Shown one piece after another: positions 8,385-17,113 of a DNA stretch of 64,000 nt. Every line of letters begins with the position of its first letter. Position 1 is the first letter of the stretch. The position numbers and the translations under genes were made by a program. This DNA is from SM23-73-3 sp964580215 (GTDB lineage: Bacteria; Zixibacteria; MSB-5A5; SM1-73): positions 4,521 to 68,520 of the forward strand of contig CAZOJT010000013.1 of the NCBI GenBank assembly GCA_964580215.1, read 5' to 3'. The notes under the pieces are model-generated. The model saw only the letters and a program-made list of their open reading frames with translations, was not told the origin of the DNA and searched no databases.

Positions 8385-11300
8385 TCAAGCCCCACAACAT
8401 TTTTTGTATTTCTTCCCACTGCCGCAGGGGCAGGGGTCGTTTCGTCCAACCTTTTTGCCCACCCTCACCGGCTTGGGCTTGCCGGGAGCCACCTGTTCTG
8501 CTGGTTGAGTCTCGGCATATCCCATTCCCACTGTGGACTGGTGGACCGTACTCATCTGTCTTTCTGGTTCCCTTCCCTTGGGTCTTTCTTTCTCCTCCAC
8601 CTGCAGTTTGAAGATAAGCTCCAGAGTCTCCTCGTCAATTCCCTCAAGCATTTCGGTAAATAAGGCAAATGCCTCCTTTTTGTATTCAATCAGCGGGTCT
8701 CTCTGGCCATAAGCTCTCAGGCCGATGCCGGTTTTAAGCTGATCTAAATCATAAAGATGCTCCTTCCACTTTTCATCTATAGTCCGGAGCATGGCATATC
8801 TTTCTAACTGCCGCATCAACTCCTCACCCAGCATCTTCTCCTTATGGTCATAGATCTGAAGAGCCATCTTATAAAGGTTTTGCTTCAAATCCCCCTGTTT
8901 CAGCTCGTTTAAATCCTTCTGGTCGAACTTAACGTCCACCAGAAAGGTTCTTAAGAGGTCCTGTTTTAGACCGGTCAGGTCCCATGCCTCGGGATAGGTT
9001 TTGTCATCGGTATGAGCTTCCACCTTGAACTCGATCACGGTTTTGATTAGATCCAGGATTTCTTCTCTTAGGTCTGCACCCTCTAAGACTGCCAGTCGGC
9101 GGTCATAGATAACCTCTCTTTGCTGGTTCATCACGTCATCATATTCCAAAAGGTGTTTTCTTATGGAAAAGTTCTGTGCCTCCACCCTCTTTTGTGCTCT
9201 CTCTATCGCCTTGGTGACCATGGAATGTCTGATCACCTCTCCATCCTGCACGCCTAACCTATCCATTATAGAAGCGATTCTGTCCGAACCGAAAAGCCGC
9301 ATCAGATTATCTTCTAAGGAGAGGAAAAATTTGGAGGAACCCGGATCGCCCTGCCTTCCGCTTCTTCCTCTGAGCTGTCTGTCGATCCTTCGAGCTTCAT
9401 GCCTTTCTGTCCCTATGATGCGAAGCCCGCAGGGAACATCCTCATTGCAACCCAACTCCTCCAGATAGGGACAACCATCTTCCCTGTTTGGGGTAACCAA
9501 CCTGCAGTGGAGATGTTTGACCACATCCGGACCCAATTTGATATCTGTTCCCCGTCCTGCCATGTTGGTAGCGATGGTGACCGTGCCCGCCTGGCCCGCC
9601 CGGGACACGATCTCTGCCTCCTGTTGATGGTATTTGGCATTCAGAACGGAATGCTTTATCCCTTTTCTTTTTAGCATGCGGGAGAGGGTCTCAGAAGCTT
9701 CCACAGACACGGTCCCCACCAGGGCTGGTCTGCCAACTTCATGACAGCGGACGATCTCATCAATTATGGCGTTATATTTTTCCCTTCTGGTTCGATAGAT
9801 CATGTCATCGTAATCAATTCTTCTCACCGGCTCGTTAGTGGGGATAGCCACCACGTCCACCTTGTAGATCTCCCATAATTCTGATGCTTCCGTCACTGCG
9901 GTTCCGGTCATCCCAGCCAGCTTGTGGTAAAGTCTGAAGAAATTCTGCAGGGTGATGGTGGCAAAGGTTTGCGTCTCTCCCTCAACTTTAACTTTTTCCT
10001 TTGCCTCTATGGCTTGGTGCAATCCATCGCTGTATCTTCTGCCCGGCATAAGCCTGCCGGTGAACTCGTCCACGATCATCACCTTATCATCCTGCACCAC
10101 ATACTCCACATCTTTTTCAAACAAAGAAAATGCTTTCAAAAGCTGGTTTATGGAATGGTTCTTTTCACTGCGTTCCGCATGAAGCTGATATAACTTCTCC
10201 TTTCTTTTTAATTTCTCCTCAGAGGAGAGAGAATCGTCTGAATCGATTTGGTGTATCCCCTCGGTGATATCCGGAAGGATAAAAAGCACTTGATCCTCCG
10301 GTGAGAGAAGCGACCTTCCCATCTCATTCAAATTGATGCTGTTCTCCCTTTCATCGATGGAGAAATACAAAAGGTCATCTATCTCATACAGTTTTTTGTC
10401 CCGCATGAAATCTAACTCCACCCGGGTGATCAGCTTTTTGACCCCTGGCTCCTTTTGTAGCTTTATCAATCTTTTGTTCTTGGGAGCACCCCTCTGGGCG
10501 GTCAGAAGCTTTATCCCCGCCTCGTATTCCTTTCCACCTTTCAACAATTCCTCTCCATCAGCTACCAGCTTATTTACCAAAGTGGATTGTTTGCGAAACA
10601 ACTGCTCCACCAAGGGTCTCATCTCCATGTAGCTTTGGGTAACGTTGGAGCTTACCGGACCGGAGATGATCAGAGGAGTGCGGGCTTCGTCAATTAAAAC
10701 CGAGTCTACTTCGTCCACTATGGAGTAATTATATCCTCGCTGAACCCTGTCCTCAGCCCGGATAGCCATGTTATCTCTCAGGTAGTCAAAGCCGAACTCA
10801 TTGTTGGTCCCATAAGTGATGTCATAGTTATACTGAACTTTCCTCTGTTCATTATCCATCTCATTTTGTATACAACCCACAGTCAGACCCAAGAACTTAT
10901 ATATCTCTCCCATCCACTCGGTATCTCTTCGAGCCAGATAATCGTTCACCGTCACCAGATGGCACCCTTTGCCTGTTAGAGCATTCAGATAAAGTGGCAT
11001 GGTGGCGACCAAGGTTTTCCCTTCGCCGGTTGCCATCTCTGTAATCTTGCCCTGATGCAAGACCACTGCGCCAATGAGCTGAACGTTATAGGGAACCATA
11101 TCCCACTCTATCTGGATGTCGCACACCTCCCATTTTTTGCCCAAAAGCCTTCGGCAGGTCTGTTTGACCACAGCAAAAGCCTCCGGGAGGATTTCATCTA
11201 AAGTCTCCTGCTCCACCTTTTTTATTTCACTCTGGATTTCCTTCATCTGTTGCAAGAGCTCTTCCCTTCGAGATCTAACCTCTGCCCTCTCCTCCTCGGA

Positions 11301-11540
11301 AAGTCCGTGAGTTTTTATGCCGGCAAACTCTTCTTTTAATGCATCCAGTTGCCTTTCAAACTCTCCGCTTCTCTCCTTGATCCTCTGCTTGAATTCTTCG
11401 GTTTTCCCCTTCAGTTCCTCATCTGAGAGACTTTCATATTGCTCATGGAATTTGTTAATTTCCTCCACGATCGGGCGGATTTTCTTTACGTCTCTATCGT
11501 GTTTGGAACCGAATATCCTGGTAACTAAATTGGGACTCAT
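8385..11540 (-). CDS. secA: Preprotein translocase ATPase SecA
   Basis: Motor of the Sec pathway, pushing unfolded precursors through SecYEG at the inner membrane. It has 1,051 residues. Walker A ATGEGKTLVAT is at about residue 170, some 65 residues later than in E. coli SecA because of an extra charged helical insertion at about residues 40-110. VDEVDSVLIDEARTPLIISGP and the later helicase motifs MAGRGTDIKLGP and GRSGRQGDPG are intact. A second insertion follows SGPVSS. Both fit FCB-group SecA proteins. The C-terminus has the zinc-binding SEC-C motif CPCGSGKKYKKCC, reached through a variable linker that includes QMSTVHQSTVGMG. The ribosome site GGAGTGATGTAA precedes the ATG. Confidence 0.98.
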   Translation of the reverse strand: MSPNLVTRIFGSKHDRDVKKIRPIVEEINKFHEQYESLSDEELKGKTEEFKQRIKERSGEFERQLDALKEEFAGIKTHGLSEEERAEVRSRREELLQQMKEIQSEIKKVEQETLDEILPEAFAVVKQTCRRLLGKKWEVCDIQIEWDMVPYNVQLIGAVVLHQGKITEMATGEGKTLVATMPLYLNALTGKGCHLVTVNDYLARRDTEWMGEIYKFLGLTVGCIQNEMDNEQRKVQYNYDITYGTNNEFGFDYLRDNMAIRAEDRVQRGYNYSIVDEVDSVLIDEARTPLIISGPVSSNVTQSYMEMRPLVEQLFRKQSTLVNKLVADGEELLKGGKEYEAGIKLLTAQRGAPKNKRLIKLQKEPGVKKLITRVELDFMRDKKLYEIDDLLYFSIDERENSINLNEMGRSLLSPEDQVLFILPDITEGIHQIDSDDSLSSEEKLKRKEKLYQLHAERSEKNHSINQLLKAFSLFEKDVEYVVQDDKVMIVDEFTGRLMPGRRYSDGLHQAIEAKEKVKVEGETQTFATITLQNFFRLYHKLAGMTGTAVTEASELWEIYKVDVVAIPTNEPVRRIDYDDMIYRTRREKYNAIIDEIVRCHEVGRPALVGTVSVEASETLSRMLKRKGIKHSVLNAKYHQQEAEIVSRAGQAGTVTIATNMAGRGTDIKLGPDVVKHLHCRLVTPNREDGCPYLEELGCNEDVPCGLRIIGTERHEARRIDRQLRGRSGRQGDPGSSKFFLSLEDNLMRLFGSDRIASIMDRLGVQDGEVIRHSMVTKAIERAQKRVEAQNFSIRKHLLEYDDVMNQQREVIYDRRLAVLEGADLREEILDLIKTVIEFKVEAHTDDKTYPEAWDLTGLKQDLLRTFLVDVKFDQKDLNELKQGDLKQNLYKMALQIYDHKEKMLGEELMRQLERYAMLRTIDEKWKEHLYDLDQLKTGIGLRAYGQRDPLIEYKKEAFALFTEMLEGIDEETLELIFKLQVEEKERPKGREPERQMSTVHQSTVGMGYAETQPAEQVAPGKPKPVRVGKKVGRNDPCPCGSGKKYKKCCGA

Positions 11541-11669
11541 TTACATCACTCCACAAAAATGGATCTTTAGTCTTTTATCATTTTCTACGTATCAGAGCAA
11601 GACTTTATGAAAGATATACAACCTCTTTGCCTATGACAACCATAATCTTGCAGAGAATAAAGACCGTGG

Positions 11670-12371
11670 TTAAGAATTTTCGTGCGCAGATAATTGACTG
11701 TGTTTTGGTGTAACTACCATACCGAGAAATGCACTAAAAGGATTTTTTCGGAAAGAAAGTTTTCTATCCAACCATTGAAAGAATCTTATCCTCGAATAAG
11801 GAACAAAGTATACACCCTCCCATTGCACCGACTCAAGTACGCCGGAATTCTTCAACAACCTTTTCAGCTTCCAGATATTGAAAAAATTTGCCCGGTTGTA
11901 TATTGAAGGCTTGAACCATCCTTTTATTCTTCTGCTTACAGCCAGCATAGACCAGCTATTCAGCACCCCTATAAAGATTTTTTCTCTGGTTACTCTTCGT
12001 ACCTCCTGGAGGACTTTTACGGGATCTTCACAAAATCCCAGGGTAGTGATCAAGATGGTAATATCAAAAGCAGAGTCCTTTATGGGAAGCTGTTCCCCCT
12101 TTGCTAAGATCAGCTTGAAATTGCCTTTCCCCTTAGCCCTTTGCAACATGAAAACTGACGTATCCACCCCGATTGGATCTGAACCCAGAGTTTGAAAGAG
12201 CTTTAGATGATTTCCGGTTCCACAACCGATATCAAGGATTTTTTGATGGTGCACCTCCCCTATTAACTTTACCATCAACCTTTCTTCTAATGAACTGGTA
12301 TATCTTCCGAAGTCGGTTTCATACCACTTATCGTAGTTTTGCGCAACCTTCTGGTCGAAATCTGTTTTCAT
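11670..12371 (-). CDS. Class I SAM-dependent methyltransferase, UbiE-like
   Basis: A 233-residue soluble methyltransferase. The SAM-binding glycine loop is ILDIGCGTGNHLKLF (about residues 44-58), followed by an acidic residue in PIGVDTSVFMLQRAK and motif-IV-like text FDITILITTLGFCEDPVKVLQEVRRV. This arrangement matches Methyltransf_11/25 small-molecule methyltransferases. The C-terminal part is basic and aromatic and may set specificity. The substrate cannot be told. It is upstream of secA on the same strand with a 129-base gap. No clear ribosome site precedes the ATG. Confidence 0.8.
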   Translation of the reverse strand: MKTDFDQKVAQNYDKWYETDFGRYTSSLEERLMVKLIGEVHHQKILDIGCGTGNHLKLFQTLGSDPIGVDTSVFMLQRAKGKGNFKLILAKGEQLPIKDSAFDITILITTLGFCEDPVKVLQEVRRVTREKIFIGVLNSWSMLAVSRRIKGWFKPSIYNRANFFNIWKLKRLLKNSGVLESVQWEGVYFVPYSRIRFFQWLDRKLSFRKNPFSAFLGMVVTPKHSQLSAHENS

Positions 12372-12528
12372 TTGTATTATTCTATTGGCATTGCAGATTG
12401 GCAGGGAAAATCAAGGGCGCTTTTGCATGAAGAAAAAACTAAAGTGTTTTTTGCCTTGTCTAAAAAGAGAGGTGCTCTAAAGGTTTTTTTACTTACTAAT
12501 AGGAGCAGGAATCAGTTCACATATTATT

Positions 12529-12551
12529 ATTCGTATGAATGCTTCGCATTG
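12529..12551 (+). repeat. Family A palindromic element (short variant)
   Basis: TTCGTATGAATGCTTCGCAT variant of the TCGTATGA...TCATACGA family. It faces the copy at 12589-12610 in inverted orientation, so the pair can form a larger stem. Confidence 0.7.
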
Positions 12552-12588
12552 ATTTTTTCTCCCCCACCTGTTTTGGGCTTGACTTGAA

Positions 12589-12610
12589 ATGCGTATGCAT
12601 TCATACGAAT
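12589..12610 (-). repeat. Family A palindromic element
   Basis: ATGCGTATGCATTCATACGA core. It abuts the ATCCCCCTTT hairpin directly, one of several places where different palindrome families are joined end to end. Confidence 0.7.
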
Positions 12611-12743
12611 CCCCCTTTAGTAAAGGGGGATTTAGGGGGATTTTCCAAGTTTCAAATCCCCCCTTCCCCCATTTCTTTAGGGGGGATGTAAACAATTATA
12701 TGCTTTCCTTAATATGAGCAGACTGCTCAAAAGCCTAAGAGGC

Positions 12744-12938
12744 TCAGGTGAATCCTTTGCTTGAGCAGGCGGAAGAAGAGTTGTCTGAAGAGATACCACC
12801 AGCAAATACCGAAAAGACTTTCATTGGGTTATCTGCATCACACTTCGGGCATTTTAACCCTTTGCCATCCTCCCCCATTTTCTGTAAGACCTCAAATTTA
12901 TGATCGCATACTCTGCATCGGTATTCATAGATGGGCAC
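12744..12938 (-). CDS. FmdB-family zinc-ribbon protein
   Basis: A 64-residue protein with the family signature PIYEYRCRVCDHKFEV and two CxxC knuckles (CRVC and CPKC), expected to bind one zinc. The C-terminal tail is Ser/Gly/Cys-rich, as is common in the family. The start is GTG, chosen because a strong ribosome site (AAAGGAGG) lies nine bases upstream and PIYEYRC must be N-terminal. The role of FmdB-type proteins is mostly regulatory or unknown; the name comes from the formamidase regulator. Confidence 0.85.
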   Translation of the reverse strand: MPIYEYRCRVCDHKFEVLQKMGEDGKGLKCPKCDADNPMKVFSVFAGGISSDNSSSACSSKGFT

Positions 12939-13014
12939 AGCAGTTTACCTCCTTTAAAAAACACTATCTCTCATTTATAAACCAAAATAGCTGGGGATAT
13001 GTTTGACTAAAATT

Positions 13015-13866
13015 CTATTTGCCCATTTTCTTGACCACAAAATCTCCTACCGAACATCCCAGGTCCCGGGCAATGATTTTGCACTTCACCATTAAAAGAA
13101 AATAGAGTCTTTTCTCTTTGACTTCATTTAAGGTCTCATAATTTCCGTGTCCTTTGGCGATCACCAGATCGGCTCTCTTAAAGATATTTTTGAATTCTTC
13201 CGAACAATCCTCCAAGATAGTTCCGGGGGCATCTGAGCCATTGGAGATGACCTTCGCCACTTGATCTAAGCCGGCGAAATAGGCATCTTCGGAGGTGGCG
13301 TCGTTAATCACCGGAGAACCACGAACCGCATAGTAAATTTCTCCATGAGGCATATGCTCAATCAAAATTTTATCAAAAAAAGTTTCTCCAGCGTTATCCC
13401 CCAGATAAAGGATCAAAGAAGCTTTCTTGAGATCCTTTTCTAAGCTTTCGGTATCATCTATGGCAGGTTTTTTGGCCAACACCCTGTCAATGGTTTTCAT
13501 TAATTCAAAATGATGGCCAGGTGCGAAATCGATGATATTACCCGCTATGGCGAGTTTGACTGCGCAACTAAATTGATCGGATGAACTGTTTACCTTTTCC
13601 TTTAAGGAGGGATAAAGCTTCTTGACCACCTGGTTGAATTCCCTTTTCAATTTAAGAAAGGGATCATGATTGTCTAACACCTTACGGATCACCCGATGTG
13701 CCTCTTTGCCCAGATAGGGTGGAGTCTGGCGGTAAGAAATGTTGCTCAAAACCACCAGTACCTTTTGGAGCAGGTCTTCCCGTTTTCCCTCATCCTGGGT
13801 CACCTGTTGAGCGACCTTTATCGTCTGATCAATAATGCAGGGGATACATTCTAAATAAGTTCTCAT
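13015..13866 (-). CDS. DUF89 family protein (metal-dependent phosphatase fold)
   Basis: A 283-residue protein beginning with MRTYLECIPCIIDQTIKVA, the hallmark start of the bacterial/archaeal DUF89 (ARMT1-like) family. Family motifs include LILYLGDNAGETFFDKILIE, YYAVRGSPVINDATSEDA and LVIAKGHGNYE, which carry the Asp/Asn/His residues expected to bind a divalent metal. Characterised relatives are damage-control phosphatases acting on sugar phosphates or phosphometabolites; the substrate here is unknown. A GGAG ribosome site precedes the ATG. The gene is isolated by repeat-filled gaps on its upstream side. Confidence 0.85.
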   Translation of the reverse strand: MRTYLECIPCIIDQTIKVAQQVTQDEGKREDLLQKVLVVLSNISYRQTPPYLGKEAHRVIRKVLDNHDPFLKLKREFNQVVKKLYPSLKEKVNSSSDQFSCAVKLAIAGNIIDFAPGHHFELMKTIDRVLAKKPAIDDTESLEKDLKKASLILYLGDNAGETFFDKILIEHMPHGEIYYAVRGSPVINDATSEDAYFAGLDQVAKVISNGSDAPGTILEDCSEEFKNIFKRADLVIAKGHGNYETLNEVKEKRLYFLLMVKCKIIARDLGCSVGDFVVKKMGK

Positions 13867-14047
13867 CGATTAACTCCATTGGATAACAAACATAGCACGG
13901 CAGAAAGACTTTATGCCTTCTCGTTTTTTTTGGGACACCACCGGGGTACTTCTCATATCTAAATTTTTGGTCCTCCTCCACTTTAGTTGCTGGAATTCTT
14001 CATAACTAAAAGAAACCTTAAGGACTTAATTGAGTTGAGATTTGAAG

Positions 14048-14153
14048 ACCTCACCCCCTATCCCCTTCTCCCTTGCCTCCGGCGGGATTCTCAATCACCG
14101 CCGTTGGTGGGATCTTCGACATGAAATGGAGAGGGGGAACAAAGGGGGAGAGA
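14048..14153. repeat. Family D composite inverted repeat
   Basis: Starts CCTCACCCCCTATCCCC and ends in AGGGGGA...GGGGGAGAG, so its outer arms are complementary. The centre contains GCCTCCGGCGGGAT and ATCTTCGACATGAAATGGAG. Related copies occur at 15411, 29888, 40141, 46938 and 49478. This copy holds an extra CACCGCCGTTGGTGGG block relative to the 15411 copy. Confidence 0.65.
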
Positions 14154-14191
14154 CAAAAGAAAGCCTGTGGTTTTTTTTGGTGCAAATAATA

Positions 14192-14213
14192 TTCGTATGA
14201 ATGCTTCGCATAA
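14192..14213 (+). repeat. Family A palindromic element (short variant)
   Basis: TTCGTATGAATGCTTCGCAT, the same short variant as at 12529-12551. Confidence 0.7.
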
Positions 14214-14267
14214 ACTTGTGCATTAGCAACTCTCTTGGAGAAGACCCAAATTCCTAAGCCATTTTCT

Positions 14268-15203
14268 TTATGTGGTTGCAAAATAAGCTTCTGATTTACC
14301 TTCAACTCGTACTCTTCTAATTTTCTTCCTCTCCTCTAAAACCTGAAGATATTTAACAGTCTCATTAGGATGAACCCCTAAAGCGGTCGCCATCTCATCT
14401 TTTCTAACAGGTCTCCTTTTCAAAAGTTCAGTTATAACCTGCTCTAAATCTTTGTGATACGCCTTGCTGGTTATTCTATCAAAATCCGCCACGATTTCCA
14501 CCGGTAGCTTGGGGTCAAACCAAGCCTTGATCTTAACAAGCTTTTCTTTATCCAGTGGCTTGGCTGTAAACTCGCCCGGAGGTCTGATCACGGTATTGAG
14601 TTGAATTTTATCTACGTTCAGTTCCCGGACGAATTGATTGATCTTTTCTATCTCCTCCTCAGAATCATTGATCTCTTTAACCAACATGATCTCCAGATAG
14701 ATTTTTCCTTCGAAATTTTCGCAGAAATCTCTTAACCCCTCCAGAACTTTCTTTATATTCAGCCCCTTAACGGGACGATTGACCTTATCAAAGAACTCCT
14801 CAGAAACAGCGTCCACTGAAGGAACAACCAGATCGGCCCCTGAGAGATCTTTCCTGACTTTCTTGTCCCATAATAAAGATCCATTGGTCAACACCGCCAC
14901 CGGAATCTGAGTGAAGCTTTTTACTTTTCTTATCATTTCACCAATATCACTATTTAAGGTAGGCTCACCCGAGCCGGAAAAGGTTACGTAGTCGATATCA
15001 CTGTTTTGGTCTATCACCTGTTTTATCTCTTTAATCACAGAGTCAACTGAAACCAAGGATTTCCTCTGGATGGTTTGATTTGTGGTCTTCCCTAACTGGC
15101 AGTAGAGACAATCATAACTGCAGTTCTTATAGGGGATGATATCGACTCCCAGAGAAATTCCCAACCTTCTGGAGGGAACCGGTCCATAGATTAATTTTTT
15201 CAT
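14268..15203 (-). CDS. Radical SAM protein (COG0731-like) with C-terminal winged-helix-like region
   Basis: A 311-residue Fe-S enzyme. The opening YGPVPSRRLGISLGVDIIP and the cluster motif CSYDCLYCQLG (CxxxCxxC) are typical of the COG0731 radical SAM family; FSGSGEPTLN is the SAM-binding GGE-like motif. The last 70 residues (LLKRRPVRKDEMATALGVHPNETVKYLQVLEERKKIRRVRVE, shown here in part) resemble a winged helix and could bind nucleic acid. The reaction is unknown. The ribosome site GAGAGGAGT is just upstream of the ATG. Confidence 0.85.
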   Translation of the reverse strand: MKKLIYGPVPSRRLGISLGVDIIPYKNCSYDCLYCQLGKTTNQTIQRKSLVSVDSVIKEIKQVIDQNSDIDYVTFSGSGEPTLNSDIGEMIRKVKSFTQIPVAVLTNGSLLWDKKVRKDLSGADLVVPSVDAVSEEFFDKVNRPVKGLNIKKVLEGLRDFCENFEGKIYLEIMLVKEINDSEEEIEKINQFVRELNVDKIQLNTVIRPPGEFTAKPLDKEKLVKIKAWFDPKLPVEIVADFDRITSKAYHKDLEQVITELLKRRPVRKDEMATALGVHPNETVKYLQVLEERKKIRRVRVEGKSEAYFATT

Positions 15204-15410
15204 ACTCCTCTCTTTTTAAAGTACGAGGATTGTAAAATCTCAATGCCGGTGAGTGATATATCGGTGGTTCTGTTCATTTTGAGATCTCTGAAAAAGCCTT
15301 TGGATAACGGAAATTGGAGTGTCCTGCTTTAGCGGGACCAAGAAAAACTCTTATGGATACGTATGCATTTAAGTTTAATTTGCACAAAGAGTTGAACTTT
15401 AAGCTTTTTT

Positions 15411-15512
15411 TACCTCCCCCCCTTTCCCTGACGGGTCTCCGTGTCCCCCCTCTCCCCCGCCTCCGGCGGGATCTTCGACATGAAATGGAGAGGGGGAGAT
15501 AGGAGGTGAGGT
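15411..15512. repeat. Family D composite inverted repeat
   Basis: TACCTCCCCCC...GATAGGAGGTGAGG outer arms, with inner CCCGCCTCCGGCGGGAT and ATCTTCGACATGAAATGGAG. It carries an inserted GACGGGTCTCCGTG block. The same kind of block occurs near 1139, near 3105 and, as a clean insertion, in the IS1182 transposase at 41001. Confidence 0.65.
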
Positions 15513-15553
15513 CGAAACAAAAGAGTTTTTCAGAAGCACTCAATTGAAATTCC

Positions 15554-15582
15554 TTGACACCTGAAGGCAGTTGTAGTAAATT
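15554..15582 (+). promoter_or_regulatory. Candidate sigma-70-type promoter for purF
   Basis: A perfect TTGACA at 15554-15559 and TAAATT at 15577-15582 with a 17-base spacer, 42 bases before the purF ATG. No purine riboswitch fold was recognised in between. Confidence 0.5.
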
Positions 15583-15623
15583 TGCTTTTCATTCGTATAT
15601 GATATGTTTAAATAGAAGGTGAC

Positions 15624-17030
15624 ATGTTAGAGAATTTAATTCATGAAGAATGTGGTGTCTTTGGCATCTTTGGAGCAAAAAAGGCGGCTGAGCTAACCTA
15701 TCTGGGACTTTATGCCCTACAGCATAGAGGACAGGAAGGAGCAGGGATTGTTTCCTCCAACGGTGAGAGAATCTATCAGCATAGAGGTCTGGGGGAGGTA
15801 AATGAGGTCTTTTCCCAAAAGAATATCCTCAATGGATTAAAAGGACATGTAGCCATCGGACATAATCGCTACTCCACCACCGGTGCCTCCTCTTTAGTCA
15901 ATGTTCAGCCTCTTTCGATCACCTACAAGAAGGGGAAGTTAGCTTTAGCTCACAACGGAAACCTGACCAATTCTTACAGTTTGCGCACCTCCATGGAAAG
16001 GAACGGTTCCATCTTTCAAACCTCCAGTGATAGCGAGATAATTTTGCACCTGGTGGCTCGCTCAAAGAAAGAGACCGTGGAGGAGATGATCCAGGACGCC
16101 CTTTTGAGGGTGAAGGGAGCGTTTTCTGTTGTCTTCAATACCGGTGATTCCATTGTGGCCGCAAGAGATCCTCATGGATTTCGCCCTCTGGCTTTGGGCA
16201 AACTTAGAAACGCCTGGGTGGTGGCATCGGAAACCTGCGCATTCGATATAATTGGAGCAAAATACCAAAGGGATATCCAGCCGGGTGAGATTGCAGTAAT
16301 CAATCAGAAAGGAATCAAGTCTTACTTTCCGTTCAAACCGGTCAGACATGCATTTTGCATTTTTGAATTCATCTACTTTGCCCGTCCGGACAGCATCATT
16401 TATAATGAGAATGTGGATAAAATCCGCAGAAGATTGGGCGGGCAACTGGCAAAAGAAAAGCCCGCAAAAGCCGACATTGTGATTTCGGTTCCCGATTCCT
16501 CTAACACCGCCACACTGGGATATTGTGAAGAATCCGGGATAAAGTATGAGGTGGGTCTGATTCGCAATCATTACATCGGAAGAACCTTCATTGAGCCGGA
16601 GCAAACCATAAGAGATCTAGATGCGCGGATTAAGTTTAATCCGGTAAGAGGGGTTTTGAAGAATCAAAGGGTGGTGGTCGTGGACGATTCCATTGTCCGG
16701 GGGACCACCAGTAAAAAGCTCATCCATATGTTACGGAATGCCGGGGCAAAGGAAGTTCATTTCCGGGTAAGTTCACCCCCCATAATCTCCCCCTGCTTTT
16801 ATGGGGTAGATATGCCCACCAAAGAGGAATTGGTCGCTTCGTCCAAATCAGTGGAACAGATCAGAAAATATCTGAACGTAGATAGTCTGGGTTATCTTTC
16901 CCTGCCGGGGATGCTTTCTCTGCACTCTCTGAACGGAAGAGATTTCTGCGTAGCCTGCTTTTCCGGCAAATATCCCACCAAGATTGGAGATAACAGTGGA
17001 AAATATGTTTTAGAGACAAAACGTTGTTGA
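15624..17030 (+). CDS. purF: Amidophosphoribosyltransferase
   Basis: First committed enzyme of purine synthesis: PRPP plus glutamine gives phosphoribosylamine. It has 468 residues. A nine-residue propeptide (MLENLIHEE) precedes the catalytic Cys in CGVFGIFG. The glutaminase part shows LQHRGQEGAGI, GHNRYSTTG and AHNGNLTN; the PRPP loop is VVVVDDSIVRGTTSKKLI. C-terminal cysteines (FCVACF) may help bind the Fe-S cluster found in Bacillus-type PurF. The ribosome site AGAAGGTGAC precedes the ATG. It is not clustered with other pur genes here. Confidence 0.97.
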   Translation: MLENLIHEECGVFGIFGAKKAAELTYLGLYALQHRGQEGAGIVSSNGERIYQHRGLGEVNEVFSQKNILNGLKGHVAIGHNRYSTTGASSLVNVQPLSITYKKGKLALAHNGNLTNSYSLRTSMERNGSIFQTSSDSEIILHLVARSKKETVEEMIQDALLRVKGAFSVVFNTGDSIVAARDPHGFRPLALGKLRNAWVVASETCAFDIIGAKYQRDIQPGEIAVINQKGIKSYFPFKPVRHAFCIFEFIYFARPDSIIYNENVDKIRRRLGGQLAKEKPAKADIVISVPDSSNTATLGYCEESGIKYEVGLIRNHYIGRTFIEPEQTIRDLDARIKFNPVRGVLKNQRVVVVDDSIVRGTTSKKLIHMLRNAGAKEVHFRVSSPPIISPCFYGVDMPTKEELVASSKSVEQIRKYLNVDSLGYLSLPGMLSLHSLNGRDFCVACFSGKYPTKIGDNSGKYVLETKRC

Positions 17031-17056
17031 CAATTGCCATCTTAGTTTAAATTATA

Positions 17057-17085
17057 TTGACATATATTTAATATATATAAATTTA
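17057..17085 (+). promoter_or_regulatory. AT-rich candidate promoter for the restriction-modification gene
   Basis: TTGACA at 17057-17062 is followed by a TATATTTAATATATATAA tract, so several -10 choices exist. An earlier TTGACA overlaps the purF stop region near 17028. The local AT-richness differs from the neighbourhood. Confidence 0.3.
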
Positions 17086-17113
17086 CCTAAAACTGAAGCT
17101 AAGCAAAATAAAT

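Larger units (their letters stand above)
12372..12743. repeat. Gene-free region with two family-A palindromes and an ATCCCCCTTT hairpin
   Basis: No gene is seen. It contains two oppositely oriented family-A elements (listed separately) and a perfect hairpin ATCCCCCTTT / AAAGGGGGAT at 12608-12631, followed by further CCCCCTT/AAGGGGG arms up to about 12687. Confidence 0.6.
13867..14267. repeat. Gene-free region with family D and family A repeats
   Basis: No gene is seen. The region holds a family D composite (14048-14153) and a family A element (14192-14213), both listed separately. The rest (13867-14047) shows no recognisable structure. Confidence 0.55.
15204..15623. repeat. Repeat composite and purF promoter region
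   Basis: No gene is seen. An outer inverted pair (TCTGAAAAAG near 15287, TTTTTCAGA near 15526) encloses a family D composite at 15411-15512 and other short palindromes. A candidate promoter for purF lies at 15554-15582. Confidence 0.55.

Noticed and set aside
15583..15623. Purine riboswitch upstream of purF
   Set aside because: Only about 40 bases between the candidate promoter and the start; no aptamer-like stems.
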